Of a DNA stretch of 5,466 nt, positions 1 through 5,466 are shown one piece after another. A model generated the notes under the pieces. The model made no database searches. It was given only the letters and a program-made list of their open reading frames with translations, and had not been told where the DNA came from. Location of the stretch: NCBI GenBank assembly GCA_017408205.1, contig JAFQVC010000137.1:1-5466 (forward strand), read 5' to 3'. Source of the DNA: Clostridia bacterium (GTDB lineage: Bacteria > Bacillota > Clostridia > Monoglobales > Firm-18). The translations under genes were made by a program, and so were the position numbers. Each line of letters begins with the position of its first letter. The stretch's first letter is position 1.

Positions 1-2
1 AT

Positions 3-628
3 TTTGGTGATATTGGAAAATTAAAAGAATATAAAGAGGGTTTATTTACTCCTCAGGATGTTTCTGCATACTTAACGGGCACAACATTAAATCCCGAAAA
101 AATGATTTTATAATTGATGTATGTGCCGCACCCGGTGGAAAAACTACACATCTTGCGGAAAGTATAAACAATGATGGTACAATTGTTGCTTTTGACTTGT
201 ATCCTCATAAAGTGGACATAATAGAAAGTAACTGCAAAAGACTTGGTATAACCTGTGTAGATGCTAAAGTCTGGGACAGTATGAAAGTAAATGAAGAATA
301 TATTGGAAAAGCAGACAAAGTACTTGCAGATGTACCGTGCAGCGGTCTTGGAGTAATCGGCAAAAAATCTGACATTAAGTGGCACAGAACTCCCGAAGAT
401 TTAAAAGAAATTATAAAAATGCAGGACATAATTTTAGAAAACGCCTCTAAGTATTTAAAACACGGCGGAGAGTTGGTTTATTCCACATGCACTATAAACA
501 AACAGGAAAACGAGGAAGTTGTTAATCGTTTTATAGAAAAGAGTAATTTTAAAATAACTGAGGAAAAGACCATTATGCCATACGATGGCAGTGACGGATT
601 TTACATTTGCAAAATGACAAAGGAGTAA
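3..628 (+). CDS. rsmB: 16S rRNA (cytosine-5-)-methyltransferase RsmB, 5'-truncated by the window edge and frameshifted
   Basis: RsmB (Sun/Fmu family) makes m5C967 in 16S rRNA using S-adenosylmethionine. About 208 of the usual 430-450 residues are visible; the N-terminal NusB-like half lies outside the window. Bases 3-113 read EYKEGLFTPQD then NPEKMIL and a stop (111-113). The rest of the methyltransferase domain continues in another frame from about 101, with SAM motif I DVCAAPGGKT at 116-145, motif IV DVPCSGLG (Cys codon 338-340) and motif VI STCT (Cys codon 488-490). These are the two cysteines used by m5C methyltransferases. One extra A in the A6 run at 97-102 would restore a continuous family-like reading (NPEKNDFIIDVCAAPGG). 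The downstream frame has no further stop, so this is either a sequencing/assembly homopolymer error or a recent lesion. A restart at TTG 197 would lose motif I and should be inactive. The identity is secure; functionality is uncertain. Confidence 0.9.
619..625 (+). promoter_or_regulatory. Ribosome binding site for the DUF896 gene
   Basis: AAAGGAG lies 5 nt before ATG 631 and inside the last codons of rsmB. It fixes the start of the small gene at 631 rather than at the in-frame TTG at 607, which has no such site. Confidence 0.75.
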
Positions 629-630
629 AA

Positions 631-810
631 ATGGATAAGAAATTAATTGACGAAATTAACAGACTTGCAAAAAAACAAAGAGAATGCGGATTGACCGAAG
701 AAGAAACGGCTTTGCAGGGAGAGTTAAGAAAGCAGTATCTTACTGAATTCCGTGCCAACTTCAGGCAAATTCTTGACAATGTTGAAGTTGTGGATGGTGA
801 GCCACAGTGA
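631..810 (+). CDS. DUF896 / UPF0291 (YnzC-like) small protein
   Basis: This 59-aa, highly charged soluble protein has no membrane segment or signal peptide. It has the DUF896 pattern: an N-terminal helix INRLAKKQRECGLTEEE (residues 8-24), then a second helix with LRKQYLTEFRANFRQIL (residues 32-48), ending in a short VEVVD tail. Bacillus subtilis YnzC is the best-known relative, and it folds as a two-helix hairpin. Its biochemical role is not established, and none can be read from the sequence. The start is ATG 631, with AAAGGAG 5 nt upstream. It begins 2 nt after rsmB stops, and its last bases overlap the GTG start of the next gene by 4 nt (GTGA). It is shorter at the C-terminus than YnzC. 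The family call is good; the function is unknown. Confidence 0.85.
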   Translation: MDKKLIDEINRLAKKQRECGLTEEETALQGELRKQYLTEFRANFRQILDNVEVVDGEPQ

Positions 811-1595
811 TAATTGATTTTCACACTCACGCATTTCCGGACGCCATTGCAAACAAAACCATTGAAATTCTAATGGATAAAGCACGTTTGCCAAGTTTTT
901 GCGACGGAACAGTATCTTGTCTTAAACGTTCATCAAAAGAAGCGGGAGTTGACATAAGCGTTGTGTTGCCTATTGCTACACGTCCCGGTCAGGAAGATAC
1001 AATTAACAAGTTTGCATGTGAAATTAACAACACGGACAGAATTATTTCTTTCGGTTCTGTTCATCCGAAAAGTGAAAATTACAAAGAAATATTAGACAAA
1101 ATTAAGGGATACGGACTAAAAGGTATAAAACTTCATCCCGATTATCAGGGTTTCTTTATTGATGATGAAAAAACCTATCCCATTATTGAGTATGCCGCAA
1201 AACTTGGTCTTATAATTGTTTATCACGCGGGGCTTGATTTGGGAATACGGGGACAGATAAGATGCACACCCTTACGGGCAAGAAAAATGCTTCGTCAAAT
1301 CGGATATGACAAAATTGTTCTTGCACATATGGGCTCTCACGCATTATCGGGTGATGTTATGGATGTGCTTTGCGGGGAAAATGTTTACTTTGACACAAGT
1401 TTTTCACTTGGCAAGATGCCTGACAGCCATGTATATGAAATTATTAAAACTCACGGAGAAAATAAGATTCTGTTTGGTACTGATTGTCCCTGGGACTGTC
1501 AGAAAGATGATGTTTTGTATTTTAACAATTTGGACCTGACGGAAGAAGTGAAAGAAAAGATTTTATATAAAAATGCCCTGGAGTTGCTGAAATGA
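807..1595 (+). CDS. Amidohydrolase family protein (Amidohydro_2 / ACMSD-like TIM barrel)
   Basis: This 262-aa cytoplasmic enzyme belongs to the metal-dependent amidohydrolase superfamily, type 2 (COG2159-like). The visible metal and active-site set is H6 and H8 in DFHTH, H140 in IVYHAG, H174 in LAHMGSH and D226 in FGTDCPWD, plus a GIKLHPDY segment at 106-113. This matches the ACMSD layout (HxH, His, His, Asp, mononuclear metal) rather than the carboxylated-lysine dihydroorotase/urease type. Members hydrolyse or decarboxylate small carboxylic or amide substrates; the substrate here cannot be predicted. The GTG start at 807 is chosen because the HxH motif must sit near the N-terminus. It overlaps the previous stop by 4 nt and has a weak GGTGAG site at 796-801. 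The 3' end overlaps the next ATG by 4 nt (ATGA), implying translational coupling. It is not a usual member of the rsmB-rlmN-prkC block. TatD-type nucleases share HxH but lack this overall pattern. Confidence 0.87.
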   Translation: MIIDFHTHAFPDAIANKTIEILMDKARLPSFCDGTVSCLKRSSKEAGVDISVVLPIATRPGQEDTINKFACEINNTDRIISFGSVHPKSENYKEILDKIKGYGLKGIKLHPDYQGFFIDDEKTYPIIEYAAKLGLIIVYHAGLDLGIRGQIRCTPLRARKMLRQIGYDKIVLAHMGSHALSGDVMDVLCGENVYFDTSFSLGKMPDSHVYEIIKTHGENKILFGTDCPWDCQKDDVLYFNNLDLTEEVKEKILYKNALELLK

Positions 1596-2431
1596 AAAAA
1601 TATATTTTGTTTGTTTTATGCATAATTATTATATTCAGTTATGTGTTCTTTCCCGATTATGATAATTTACAGGTTACTTTTGTTGATGTAGGTCAGGGTG
1701 ACAGTACGGTTTTGTTTTTTCCTGACAGTGAAGTAATGGTAATTGATGCGGGTGAAAAAAGTGAGGTTGGTTCTCTTATCACCTTTTTAAAATCAAACAG
1801 AGTAAAAGAAATTGACGTATTGGTGGCAACACATCCACATTCCGACCACATAGGCGGTATGACCGAATTATTGTCGGAATTTAAAGTTTCAAAGGTTTAT
1901 ATGCCAAAAGTTGTTCACGACACTTCAATCTACTACAGTTTTCTTGAAAGTATTACTGAACAGGAGATAGATGTTACCGAGGCAAAAGGCGGAGTAAGTA
2001 TTTATCCCGAAGACAGTTTGATAAAGGCAGATTTTCTTGCACCGAACAGCGGAGAGTATGAAGAACTTAACAACTACTCCGCAGTACTTAAAGTAAGTTA
2101 CAAAGACATATCTTTTTTGTTTATGGGAGACGCCGAAGCGGAATCTGAATACGAGATGCTAAATCAGGACTACGATTTAAAGGCAGATGTTTTAAAGGTT
2201 GCCCATCACGGAAGCAACACAAGCAGTACAAGAAGGTTTATTGATGCGGTATCGCCAAAGTTTGCGGTTATTTCTGCAGACGGAGAAAGTTATTCACATC
2301 CGCATAATGAGACGTTAGACCGACTTTATGGTGTAAATATAATAAAGACGTACGAAGAGGGTAATATTTCTTTTGAAACAGACGGTATTACACTTGAAAG
2401 AAAGCAGGATTTATATGAAATTTTCGATTGA
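1592..2431 (+). CDS. ComEC/Rec2-type metallo-beta-lactamase-fold hydrolase, membrane-anchored or secreted
   Basis: This 279-aa protein resembles the C-terminal MBL domain of the competence protein ComEC (COG2333) but stands alone, without the multi-spanning channel domain. Residues 4-20 form a hydrophobic stretch after MKK, a signal anchor or uncleaved signal peptide, so the enzyme should face outside the membrane. The domain follows: FVDVGQGDST (30-39), VIDAG (50-54), the metal motif THPHSDHIGG (80-89: H81, H83, D85, H86), NNYSAVLKV (160-168), FMGDAE (177-182, D180), KVAHHGSNTSS (202-212) and SHPH (235-238). All expected metal ligands are present. Standalone members are thought to be extracytoplasmic phosphodiesterases or nucleases; the substrate is unknown. 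TGGAG at 1579-1583 serves ATG 1592. The 3' end overlaps the DUF3006 gene by 17 nt. The fold and family are confident; nuclease activity is inference. Confidence 0.9.
   Translation: MKKYILFVLCIIIIFSYVFFPDYDNLQVTFVDVGQGDSTVLFFPDSEVMVIDAGEKSEVGSLITFLKSNRVKEIDVLVATHPHSDHIGGMTELLSEFKVSKVYMPKVVHDTSIYYSFLESITEQEIDVTEAKGGVSIYPEDSLIKADFLAPNSGEYEELNNYSAVLKVSYKDISFLFMGDAEAESEYEMLNQDYDLKADVLKVAHHGSNTSSTRRFIDAVSPKFAVISADGESYSHPHNETLDRLYGVNIIKTYEEGNISFETDGITLERKQDLYEIFD
2406..2409 (+). promoter_or_regulatory. Ribosome binding site for the DUF3006 gene, inside the MBL coding region
   Basis: AGGA lies 5 nt before ATG 2415. It supports starting the small protein there, inside the end of the MBL gene, rather than at the upstream in-frame start at 2373. 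That longer form would add 14 residues unlike the family. Confidence 0.55.
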
Positions 2432-2597
2432 CAGAATTGAAGGGGATTTTGCAGTATTGATTCTTGAAAACGGTGAAATTGTTAATGTTCCCAAAAAACT
2501 GTTTGATAACCCAAAAGAGGGCGTGTCTTATTCCTTAACGGAAGTAAAGAGCAGATACGATACAGCGAAATTATTAAAAGAGGTATTTAATGATTAA
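2415..2597 (+). CDS. DUF3006 domain protein
   Basis: This 60-aa soluble protein begins directly with the DUF3006 signature: MKFSIDRIEGDFAVLI (residues 1-16, the family's 'IDRxEGDxAVL' strand pair), then ENGEIVNVPKKLF (18-30) and GVSYSL (36-41). It ends in a charged C-terminal helix (about 45-60). The predicted form is a small beta-barrel-like domain plus a helix. No catalytic residues are visible and the function is not known. DUF3006 genes are commonly found beside, or fused to, ComEC-type MBL hydrolases (recalled, not checked here). Here the gene overlaps the MBL gene by 17 nt, so the two are probably made together and may interact. Unlike the MBL protein it has no signal sequence, so the pair would sit on opposite membrane faces unless the MBL topology is inverted. 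It also overlaps rlmN by 8 nt. Confidence 0.85.
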   Translation: MKFSIDRIEGDFAVLILENGEIVNVPKKLFDNPKEGVSYSLTEVKSRYDTAKLLKEVFND

Positions 2598-3615
2598 TTT
2601 AAATGATTTAACATTCGAGCAGTTGCAAAAAGCAATAGAAGAGGCGGGCGAGCAGAAATTCCGTGCAAAGCAGATTTTTTCCTGGTTCGCCCTTGGTGTA
2701 ACTGATTTTGATTTAATGACTAACATATCAAAAGCAACAAAGGAAAAACTTTCTTCGAAGTACGGTATTGCTACTGTCAGGATATATAAAAAGTTCAAAT
2801 CGAATATAGATGAAACGGTTAAGTATCTGTTACAGTTGAATGATGGCAGTATTGTGGAAAGTGTTGCGATGAAATACAAACACGGTATATCCCTTTGCCT
2901 TTCCACCCAATGCGGTTGCAATATGGGTTGCAAATTCTGTGCATCAACCATCGGAGGAAAAGACAGAAATTTGACTGCAGGGGAAATACTTGGTCAGGCG
3001 GCTCTTTTACAGGCGGACTTAGGTCAGCGTATTTCAAATATTGTACTTATGGGGATAGGAGAACCGTTAGATAACTACGACAACGTAATTACGTTTCTTA
3101 AAAATGTTAATGACGAACGTGGTATGAACATCGGATACAGGCACATATCTTTATCCACCTGCGGACTTGTAGATAAAATAAATATGCTGGCAAATGAGAA
3201 AATGCCCATAACTTTATCTGTGTCCCTGCACGCGCCTGATGATGAAACAAGAAACAAAATTATGCCTGTAAACAAAAAATACAACGTAAAGACGCTTATT
3301 GATTGTTGCAGGGATTACATAGAAAGCACAGGAAGAAGAATTTCCTTTGAGTATATATTGATTGACGGGGTTAATGACACTTATAACCACGCCAAAGCTT
3401 TAGCATCAATTACAAAGAATATGCTTTGTCACGTTAACCTTATACCTGCAAATTTTGTGCCTGAAAGCGGGCTTAAAAAAAGCAGTAAGGAAAACGTAAT
3501 GAAGTTTTTAAATGCATTACAGTCCTTTGGAGTTAATGCGACGGTAAGAAGAACATTGGGCTCAGATATTGAGGCATCCTGCGGACAACTAAGAAGGAAT
3601 GAAATGAACAAATAA
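2590..3615 (+). CDS. rlmN: Dual-specificity 23S rRNA (A2503-C2) / tRNA (A37-C2) methyltransferase RlmN, radical SAM
   Basis: RlmN methylates C2 of A2503 in 23S rRNA and A37 of some tRNAs through a radical SAM ping-pong mechanism, tuning fidelity at the peptidyl-transferase centre. The 341-aa length is normal. An N-terminal helical RNA-binding region (1-60) with QKFRAKQIFSW is followed by the radical SAM core. The 4Fe-4S motif CGCNMGCKFC uses C110, C114 and C117. The SAM-binding GIGEPL is at 155-160, SVSLHAP at 211-217 and VNLIPAN at 282-288. The C-terminal ASCGQLR (329-335) supplies C331, equivalent to the methyl-carrying cysteine. E90 in IVESVAM fits the catalytic glutamate region. ATG 2590 follows AGAGG at 2579-2583 and overlaps the DUF3006 stop by 8 nt. 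A Cfr resistance paralogue is less likely, since genomic context and sequence fit housekeeping RlmN. One mild oddity is C108, two residues before the cluster, where many homologues have Val or Ala. Confidence 0.96.
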   Translation: MINLNDLTFEQLQKAIEEAGEQKFRAKQIFSWFALGVTDFDLMTNISKATKEKLSSKYGIATVRIYKKFKSNIDETVKYLLQLNDGSIVESVAMKYKHGISLCLSTQCGCNMGCKFCASTIGGKDRNLTAGEILGQAALLQADLGQRISNIVLMGIGEPLDNYDNVITFLKNVNDERGMNIGYRHISLSTCGLVDKINMLANEKMPITLSVSLHAPDDETRNKIMPVNKKYNVKTLIDCCRDYIESTGRRISFEYILIDGVNDTYNHAKALASITKNMLCHVNLIPANFVPESGLKKSSKENVMKFLNALQSFGVNATVRRTLGSDIEASCGQLRRNEMNK

Positions 3616-3620
3616 GAGGG
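3616..3620 (+). promoter_or_regulatory. Ribosome binding site deciding the PP2C start
   Basis: GAGGG sits only 1 nt before the first ATG (3622) but 7 nt before the second in-frame ATG (3628). The spacing favours 3628 as the translation start of the phosphatase. Confidence 0.65.
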
Positions 3621-3627
3621 AATGACT

Positions 3628-4326
3628 ATGAGAATTTACGGTAACACGCACAAGGGATTGGTGCGTAATTCAAATCAGGATAATTTTTATATCGACAAAG
3701 AGCGCAACTGGTGTCTTGTGGCTGACGGAATGGGAGGTCACAAGGGCGGTGAAACTGCAAGTGCTCTTGCGGTGTCTGTTATCAAAAATTACTTATCGGA
3801 AAACAGTGGCGATACTGAAGACATATTAAGGTCAGCAATTGTAAAGGCAAACCGCGAGGTGTTTGAACATTCCATAAAAGTTCCGGAACTTGACGGAATG
3901 GGCACTACAGTTGTATTACTTAAAATGGAAAACAATATTGCATATATTGCTCACGTTGGGGACAGCAGAGCATATTACATCAACGGTGAAAGAATTTTGC
4001 AACTGACGAAAGACCATTCGGTTATACAAAAATTACTGGACAGCGGAACTATTACAAAACTTCAGGCAGAAAACCATCCTCAGAAGAATCTGATTACAAG
4101 GGCGGTTGGAACAGACAAATATGTTGAAATAGATGTAAACAGAATTATCTGCACAAAAGGTGATTACATTTTACTTTGCTCCGACGGATTATCAAATTAT
4201 GTAGATGAGCAGGAAATGTTTGACATAATTATGGATAACCCCGAGACAGCTGTTGACAAGTTAATTGAACGTGCCAACAATTCAGGCGGCATTGACAATA
4301 TTACGGCTGTGCTATTATGTTTGTAA
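3628..4326 (+). CDS. prpC: PP2C-family Ser/Thr protein phosphatase (PrpC/Stp)
   Basis: This 232-aa soluble Mn/Mg-dependent PPM phosphatase reverses phosphorylation by the adjacent PrkC-type kinase and acts on its targets. All PP2C motifs are present in order: RNSNQDNF (13-20, metal D18), VADGMGGHKGGETAS (31-45, D33 and G34 for metal binding), MGTT (91-94), HVGDSRAYY (109-117, D112), LTKDHS (126-131), NLITRAVG (154-161), LCSDGLSNYV (183-192, metal D186) and GGIDNITAVLL (220-230, metal D223). Length is typical of the compact bacterial form. There is no membrane segment. The start is ATG 3628 on RBS spacing; ATG 3622 would add two residues. It is separated by 12 nt from rlmN upstream and by 12 nt from the kinase downstream, the conserved Firmicute order, so co-transcription is expected. 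The call is very secure. Confidence 0.95.
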   Translation: MRIYGNTHKGLVRNSNQDNFYIDKERNWCLVADGMGGHKGGETASALAVSVIKNYLSENSGDTEDILRSAIVKANREVFEHSIKVPELDGMGTTVVLLKMENNIAYIAHVGDSRAYYINGERILQLTKDHSVIQKLLDSGTITKLQAENHPQKNLITRAVGTDKYVEIDVNRIICTKGDYILLCSDGLSNYVDEQEMFDIIMDNPETAVDKLIERANNSGGIDNITAVLLCL

Positions 4327-4331
4327 GGAGG
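4325..4331 (+). promoter_or_regulatory. Strong Shine-Dalgarno site of the kinase gene
   Basis: AAGGAGG is a near-perfect anti-SD complement, 7 nt before ATG 4339, overlapping the phosphatase stop codon. It is the strongest ribosome binding site in the window. It suggests independent, efficient initiation of the kinase rather than mere coupling to the phosphatase. Confidence 0.8.
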
Positions 4332-4338
4332 CGTACTT

Positions 4339-5466
4339 ATGAATTTAATCGGTAAAAATTTAGGAAACAGATATGAAATATTAAAAGAAATCGGTGCAGG
4401 AGGTATGGCGTACGTCTATCTTGCACAGTGTAAATTGTTAAACAGAAAAGTGGCGGTAAAGGTATTACGCCCCGAACTTGCGGAGGACAAAGAATTTTTA
4501 CGCAGATTTGAAGTTGAGGCACAGGCGGCGGCATGTCTTAATCATCCTAACATTGTAGGTATTTACGATGTTGGTCAGGATTACATTGACGAACATCCAA
4601 TCAATTACATTGTTATGGAATATGTTGAAGGTATTACTCTTAAGGAATACATAGACAAGCAGAAAGTGTTGCCCTGGAGAGAAGCCATAAACTATGCCAT
4701 TCAGATTTGCGAGGGTTTACGTCACGCTCACAAAAACGGCGTTGTTCACAGAGACATTAAACCCCACAACATTATAATTACAAAAGACGGAGGTCTTAAA
4801 GTCACAGACTTTGGTATTGCCTGTGCGGTAACTAAAAATACTGTGACTATTACAAAAAGTGCCATCGGCTCTGTTCACTATTTTTCACCTGAACAGGCGC
4901 GCGGCGGCATTACTGATTCGAAAAGCGATTTGTATTCATTGGGTATTGTTCTTTATGAAATGTTAACGGGTAAACTGCCATTTGACGGTGACAGTCACGT
5001 TTCCATTGCTATAAAGCATATTCAGGAAAGACCTGTTTCACCTAAGGATATTAATGTGTCAATCCCTCTTGCAGTAGAAAACATAGTATTAAATGCTATG
5101 CAAAAAAGACCTGAGGACAGATACCCCTCTGCAGAGGAAATGTTAGTTGATTTACATTCAGCAGAAGCGTCCCCCGATGTGACAATTCCAACTACTCACA
5201 GTGACGATGATTTCGGTAAAACAATGAAGTTTAAAGATACAGAAGAAGTAATTAAAAAAGTACAGGAAATTGAAAAAGAAACTCCGAAAGAAACAGAAAA
5301 ATCAAATGAAAGCAACGATAAAAAGACAATTATGTGGGCGGTTATTGCTTCAGTTTGTCTTGTACTTGTATTTGGTATCGGTATAGCATCATACCTTGGT
5401 GCATTTTCGGGCGGCTCAAAAGAGGAAGAAGTTCCCAAACTTGTTGGCGAATTATACGAAGACGTA
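4339..5466 (+). CDS. prkC: PASTA-domain receptor-like Ser/Thr protein kinase (PrkC/PknB/StkP type), 3'-truncated by the window edge
   Basis: This is a membrane eukaryotic-like kinase that senses muropeptides or lipid II through external PASTA repeats and controls growth, cell wall or spore germination in relatives. The first 376 residues are visible, in frame to the last base. The cytoplasmic kinase domain (about 12-273) has the P-loop IGAGGMAYVY (18-27), VAVKVL with K41, the alpha-C glutamate E60, the catalytic loop HRDIKPHN (137-144, D139), DFG (157-159), activation loop threonines T165, T168, T170 and T172, GSVHYFSPEQ (177-186) and SDLYSLGIVLYEML (196-209). All catalytic residues are present, so it should be active. 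A charged linker (about 274-329) precedes a transmembrane helix (about 331-352). An acidic stretch then leads to VPKLVG (365-370), the start of the first PASTA repeat. Family members run about 550-700 aa, so several repeats probably lie beyond the window. The start is ATG 4339, with AAGGAGG 7 nt upstream. It is paired with the upstream PP2C phosphatase; rsgA is the usual next gene. Confidence 0.95.
   Translation, partial: MNLIGKNLGNRYEILKEIGAGGMAYVYLAQCKLLNRKVAVKVLRPELAEDKEFLRRFEVEAQAAACLNHPNIVGIYDVGQDYIDEHPINYIVMEYVEGITLKEYIDKQKVLPWREAINYAIQICEGLRHAHKNGVVHRDIKPHNIIITKDGGLKVTDFGIACAVTKNTVTITKSAIGSVHYFSPEQARGGITDSKSDLYSLGIVLYEMLTGKLPFDGDSHVSIAIKHIQERPVSPKDINVSIPLAVENIVLNAMQKRPEDRYPSAEEMLVDLHSAEASPDVTIPTTHSDDDFGKTMKFKDTEEVIKKVQEIEKETPKETEKSNESNDKKTIMWAVIASVCLVLVFGIGIASYLGAFSGGSKEEEVPKLVGELYEDV

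Noticed and set aside
97..113. Programmed ribosomal or transcriptional frameshifting to express full-length RsmB
   Set aside because: In the zero frame the codons are GAA AAA ATG, which do not form a canonical X XXY YYZ slippery site. A6 is shorter than the runs usually linked to polymerase slippage, and no stimulatory hairpin is evident. A homopolymer error or a simple mutation is the plainer explanation.
53..385. 110-aa open frame on the minus strand opposite rsmB
   Set aside because: It lies wholly antisense to conserved RsmB codons, shows no recognisable motif, and has a Tyr/Phe-rich composition expected from the complement of A/T-rich coding DNA.
197..628. A separate 143-aa gene starting at TTG 197
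   Set aside because: The TTG is the Leu codon of the conserved FDLYPHK segment of RsmB; SAM motif I lies directly upstream in the same frame, and no ribosome binding site is present.
1592..1651. Lipoprotein signal at Cys10 of the MBL protein
   Set aside because: The residues before Cys10 are FVL, which do not fit a lipobox with a small residue at -1, and the hydrophobic stretch continues after the Cys. A signal anchor fits better.
2590..3615. Cfr-type antibiotic-resistance methyltransferase
   Set aside because: The setting next to prpC/prkC and the RlmN-like motifs (CGCNMGCKFC, ASCGQL) fit the housekeeping enzyme; no mobile element is nearby.
5196..5438. 80-aa open frame on the minus strand opposite the kinase linker
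   Set aside because: Its Ser/Phe-rich composition simply mirrors the Glu/Lys-rich kinase linker on the other strand; no ribosome binding site or family resemblance was seen.
1..5466. Defence system, CRISPR array, prophage or transposon
   Set aside because: Both strands were read for repeats, transposase or integrase motifs, tRNA-like structures and toxin-antitoxin pairs; none was seen. The MBL gene alone is not evidence of a defence system.

Overview
The window is a gene-dense, single-strand (+) segment. It probably comes from a low-GC Clostridia-type Firmicute, perhaps a gut or uncultured lineage. The evidence is an A/T-rich third-position codon style, strong AGGAGG-type ribosome binding sites, and a run of rsmB, rlmN, a PP2C phosphatase and a PASTA Ser/Thr kinase. 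That run is the classic Firmicute housekeeping block, usually preceded by def/fmt and followed by rsgA/rpe. The species cannot be named from the sequence alone.

Layout: (1) 1-628, the C-terminal half of the 16S rRNA methyltransferase RsmB, cut by the window edge and interrupted by an apparent single-base frameshift at an A6 run (97-102). (2) 631-2597, four genes not normally part of the core block: a 59-aa DUF896/UPF0291 (YnzC-like) protein, a TIM-barrel amidohydrolase of the ACMSD-like (Amidohydro_2) type, a membrane-anchored or exported ComEC-type metallo-beta-lactamase-fold hydrolase, and a 60-aa DUF3006 protein. (3) 2590-3615, rlmN, a radical SAM 23S rRNA/tRNA methyltransferase. (4) 3628-4326, a PP2C phosphatase (prpC/stp). 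(5) 4339 to the window end, the PrkC/PknB-type receptor kinase, complete through its transmembrane helix and cut just inside its first PASTA repeat.

All genes are very tightly packed: gaps of 2 or 12 nt, or overlaps of 4, 4, 17 and 8 nt. No promoter-sized gap, terminator, RNA gene, mobile element, CRISPR array or repeat is visible, and there is no gene-free stretch longer than 12 nt. The whole window therefore looks like the interior of one operon with the promoter upstream of base 1. RsmB and RlmN modify RNA, and the phosphatase and kinase form an opposing Ser/Thr phospho-signalling pair that senses cell-wall fragments. The four middle genes have no obvious biochemical link to these; the MBL-DUF3006 pair looks like a small module of its own.

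Nothing here is clearly a new defence or mobile system. The observations most worth a second look are the broken rsmB frame, the four-gene insertion between rsmB and rlmN, and the translationally coupled MBL-DUF3006 pair.
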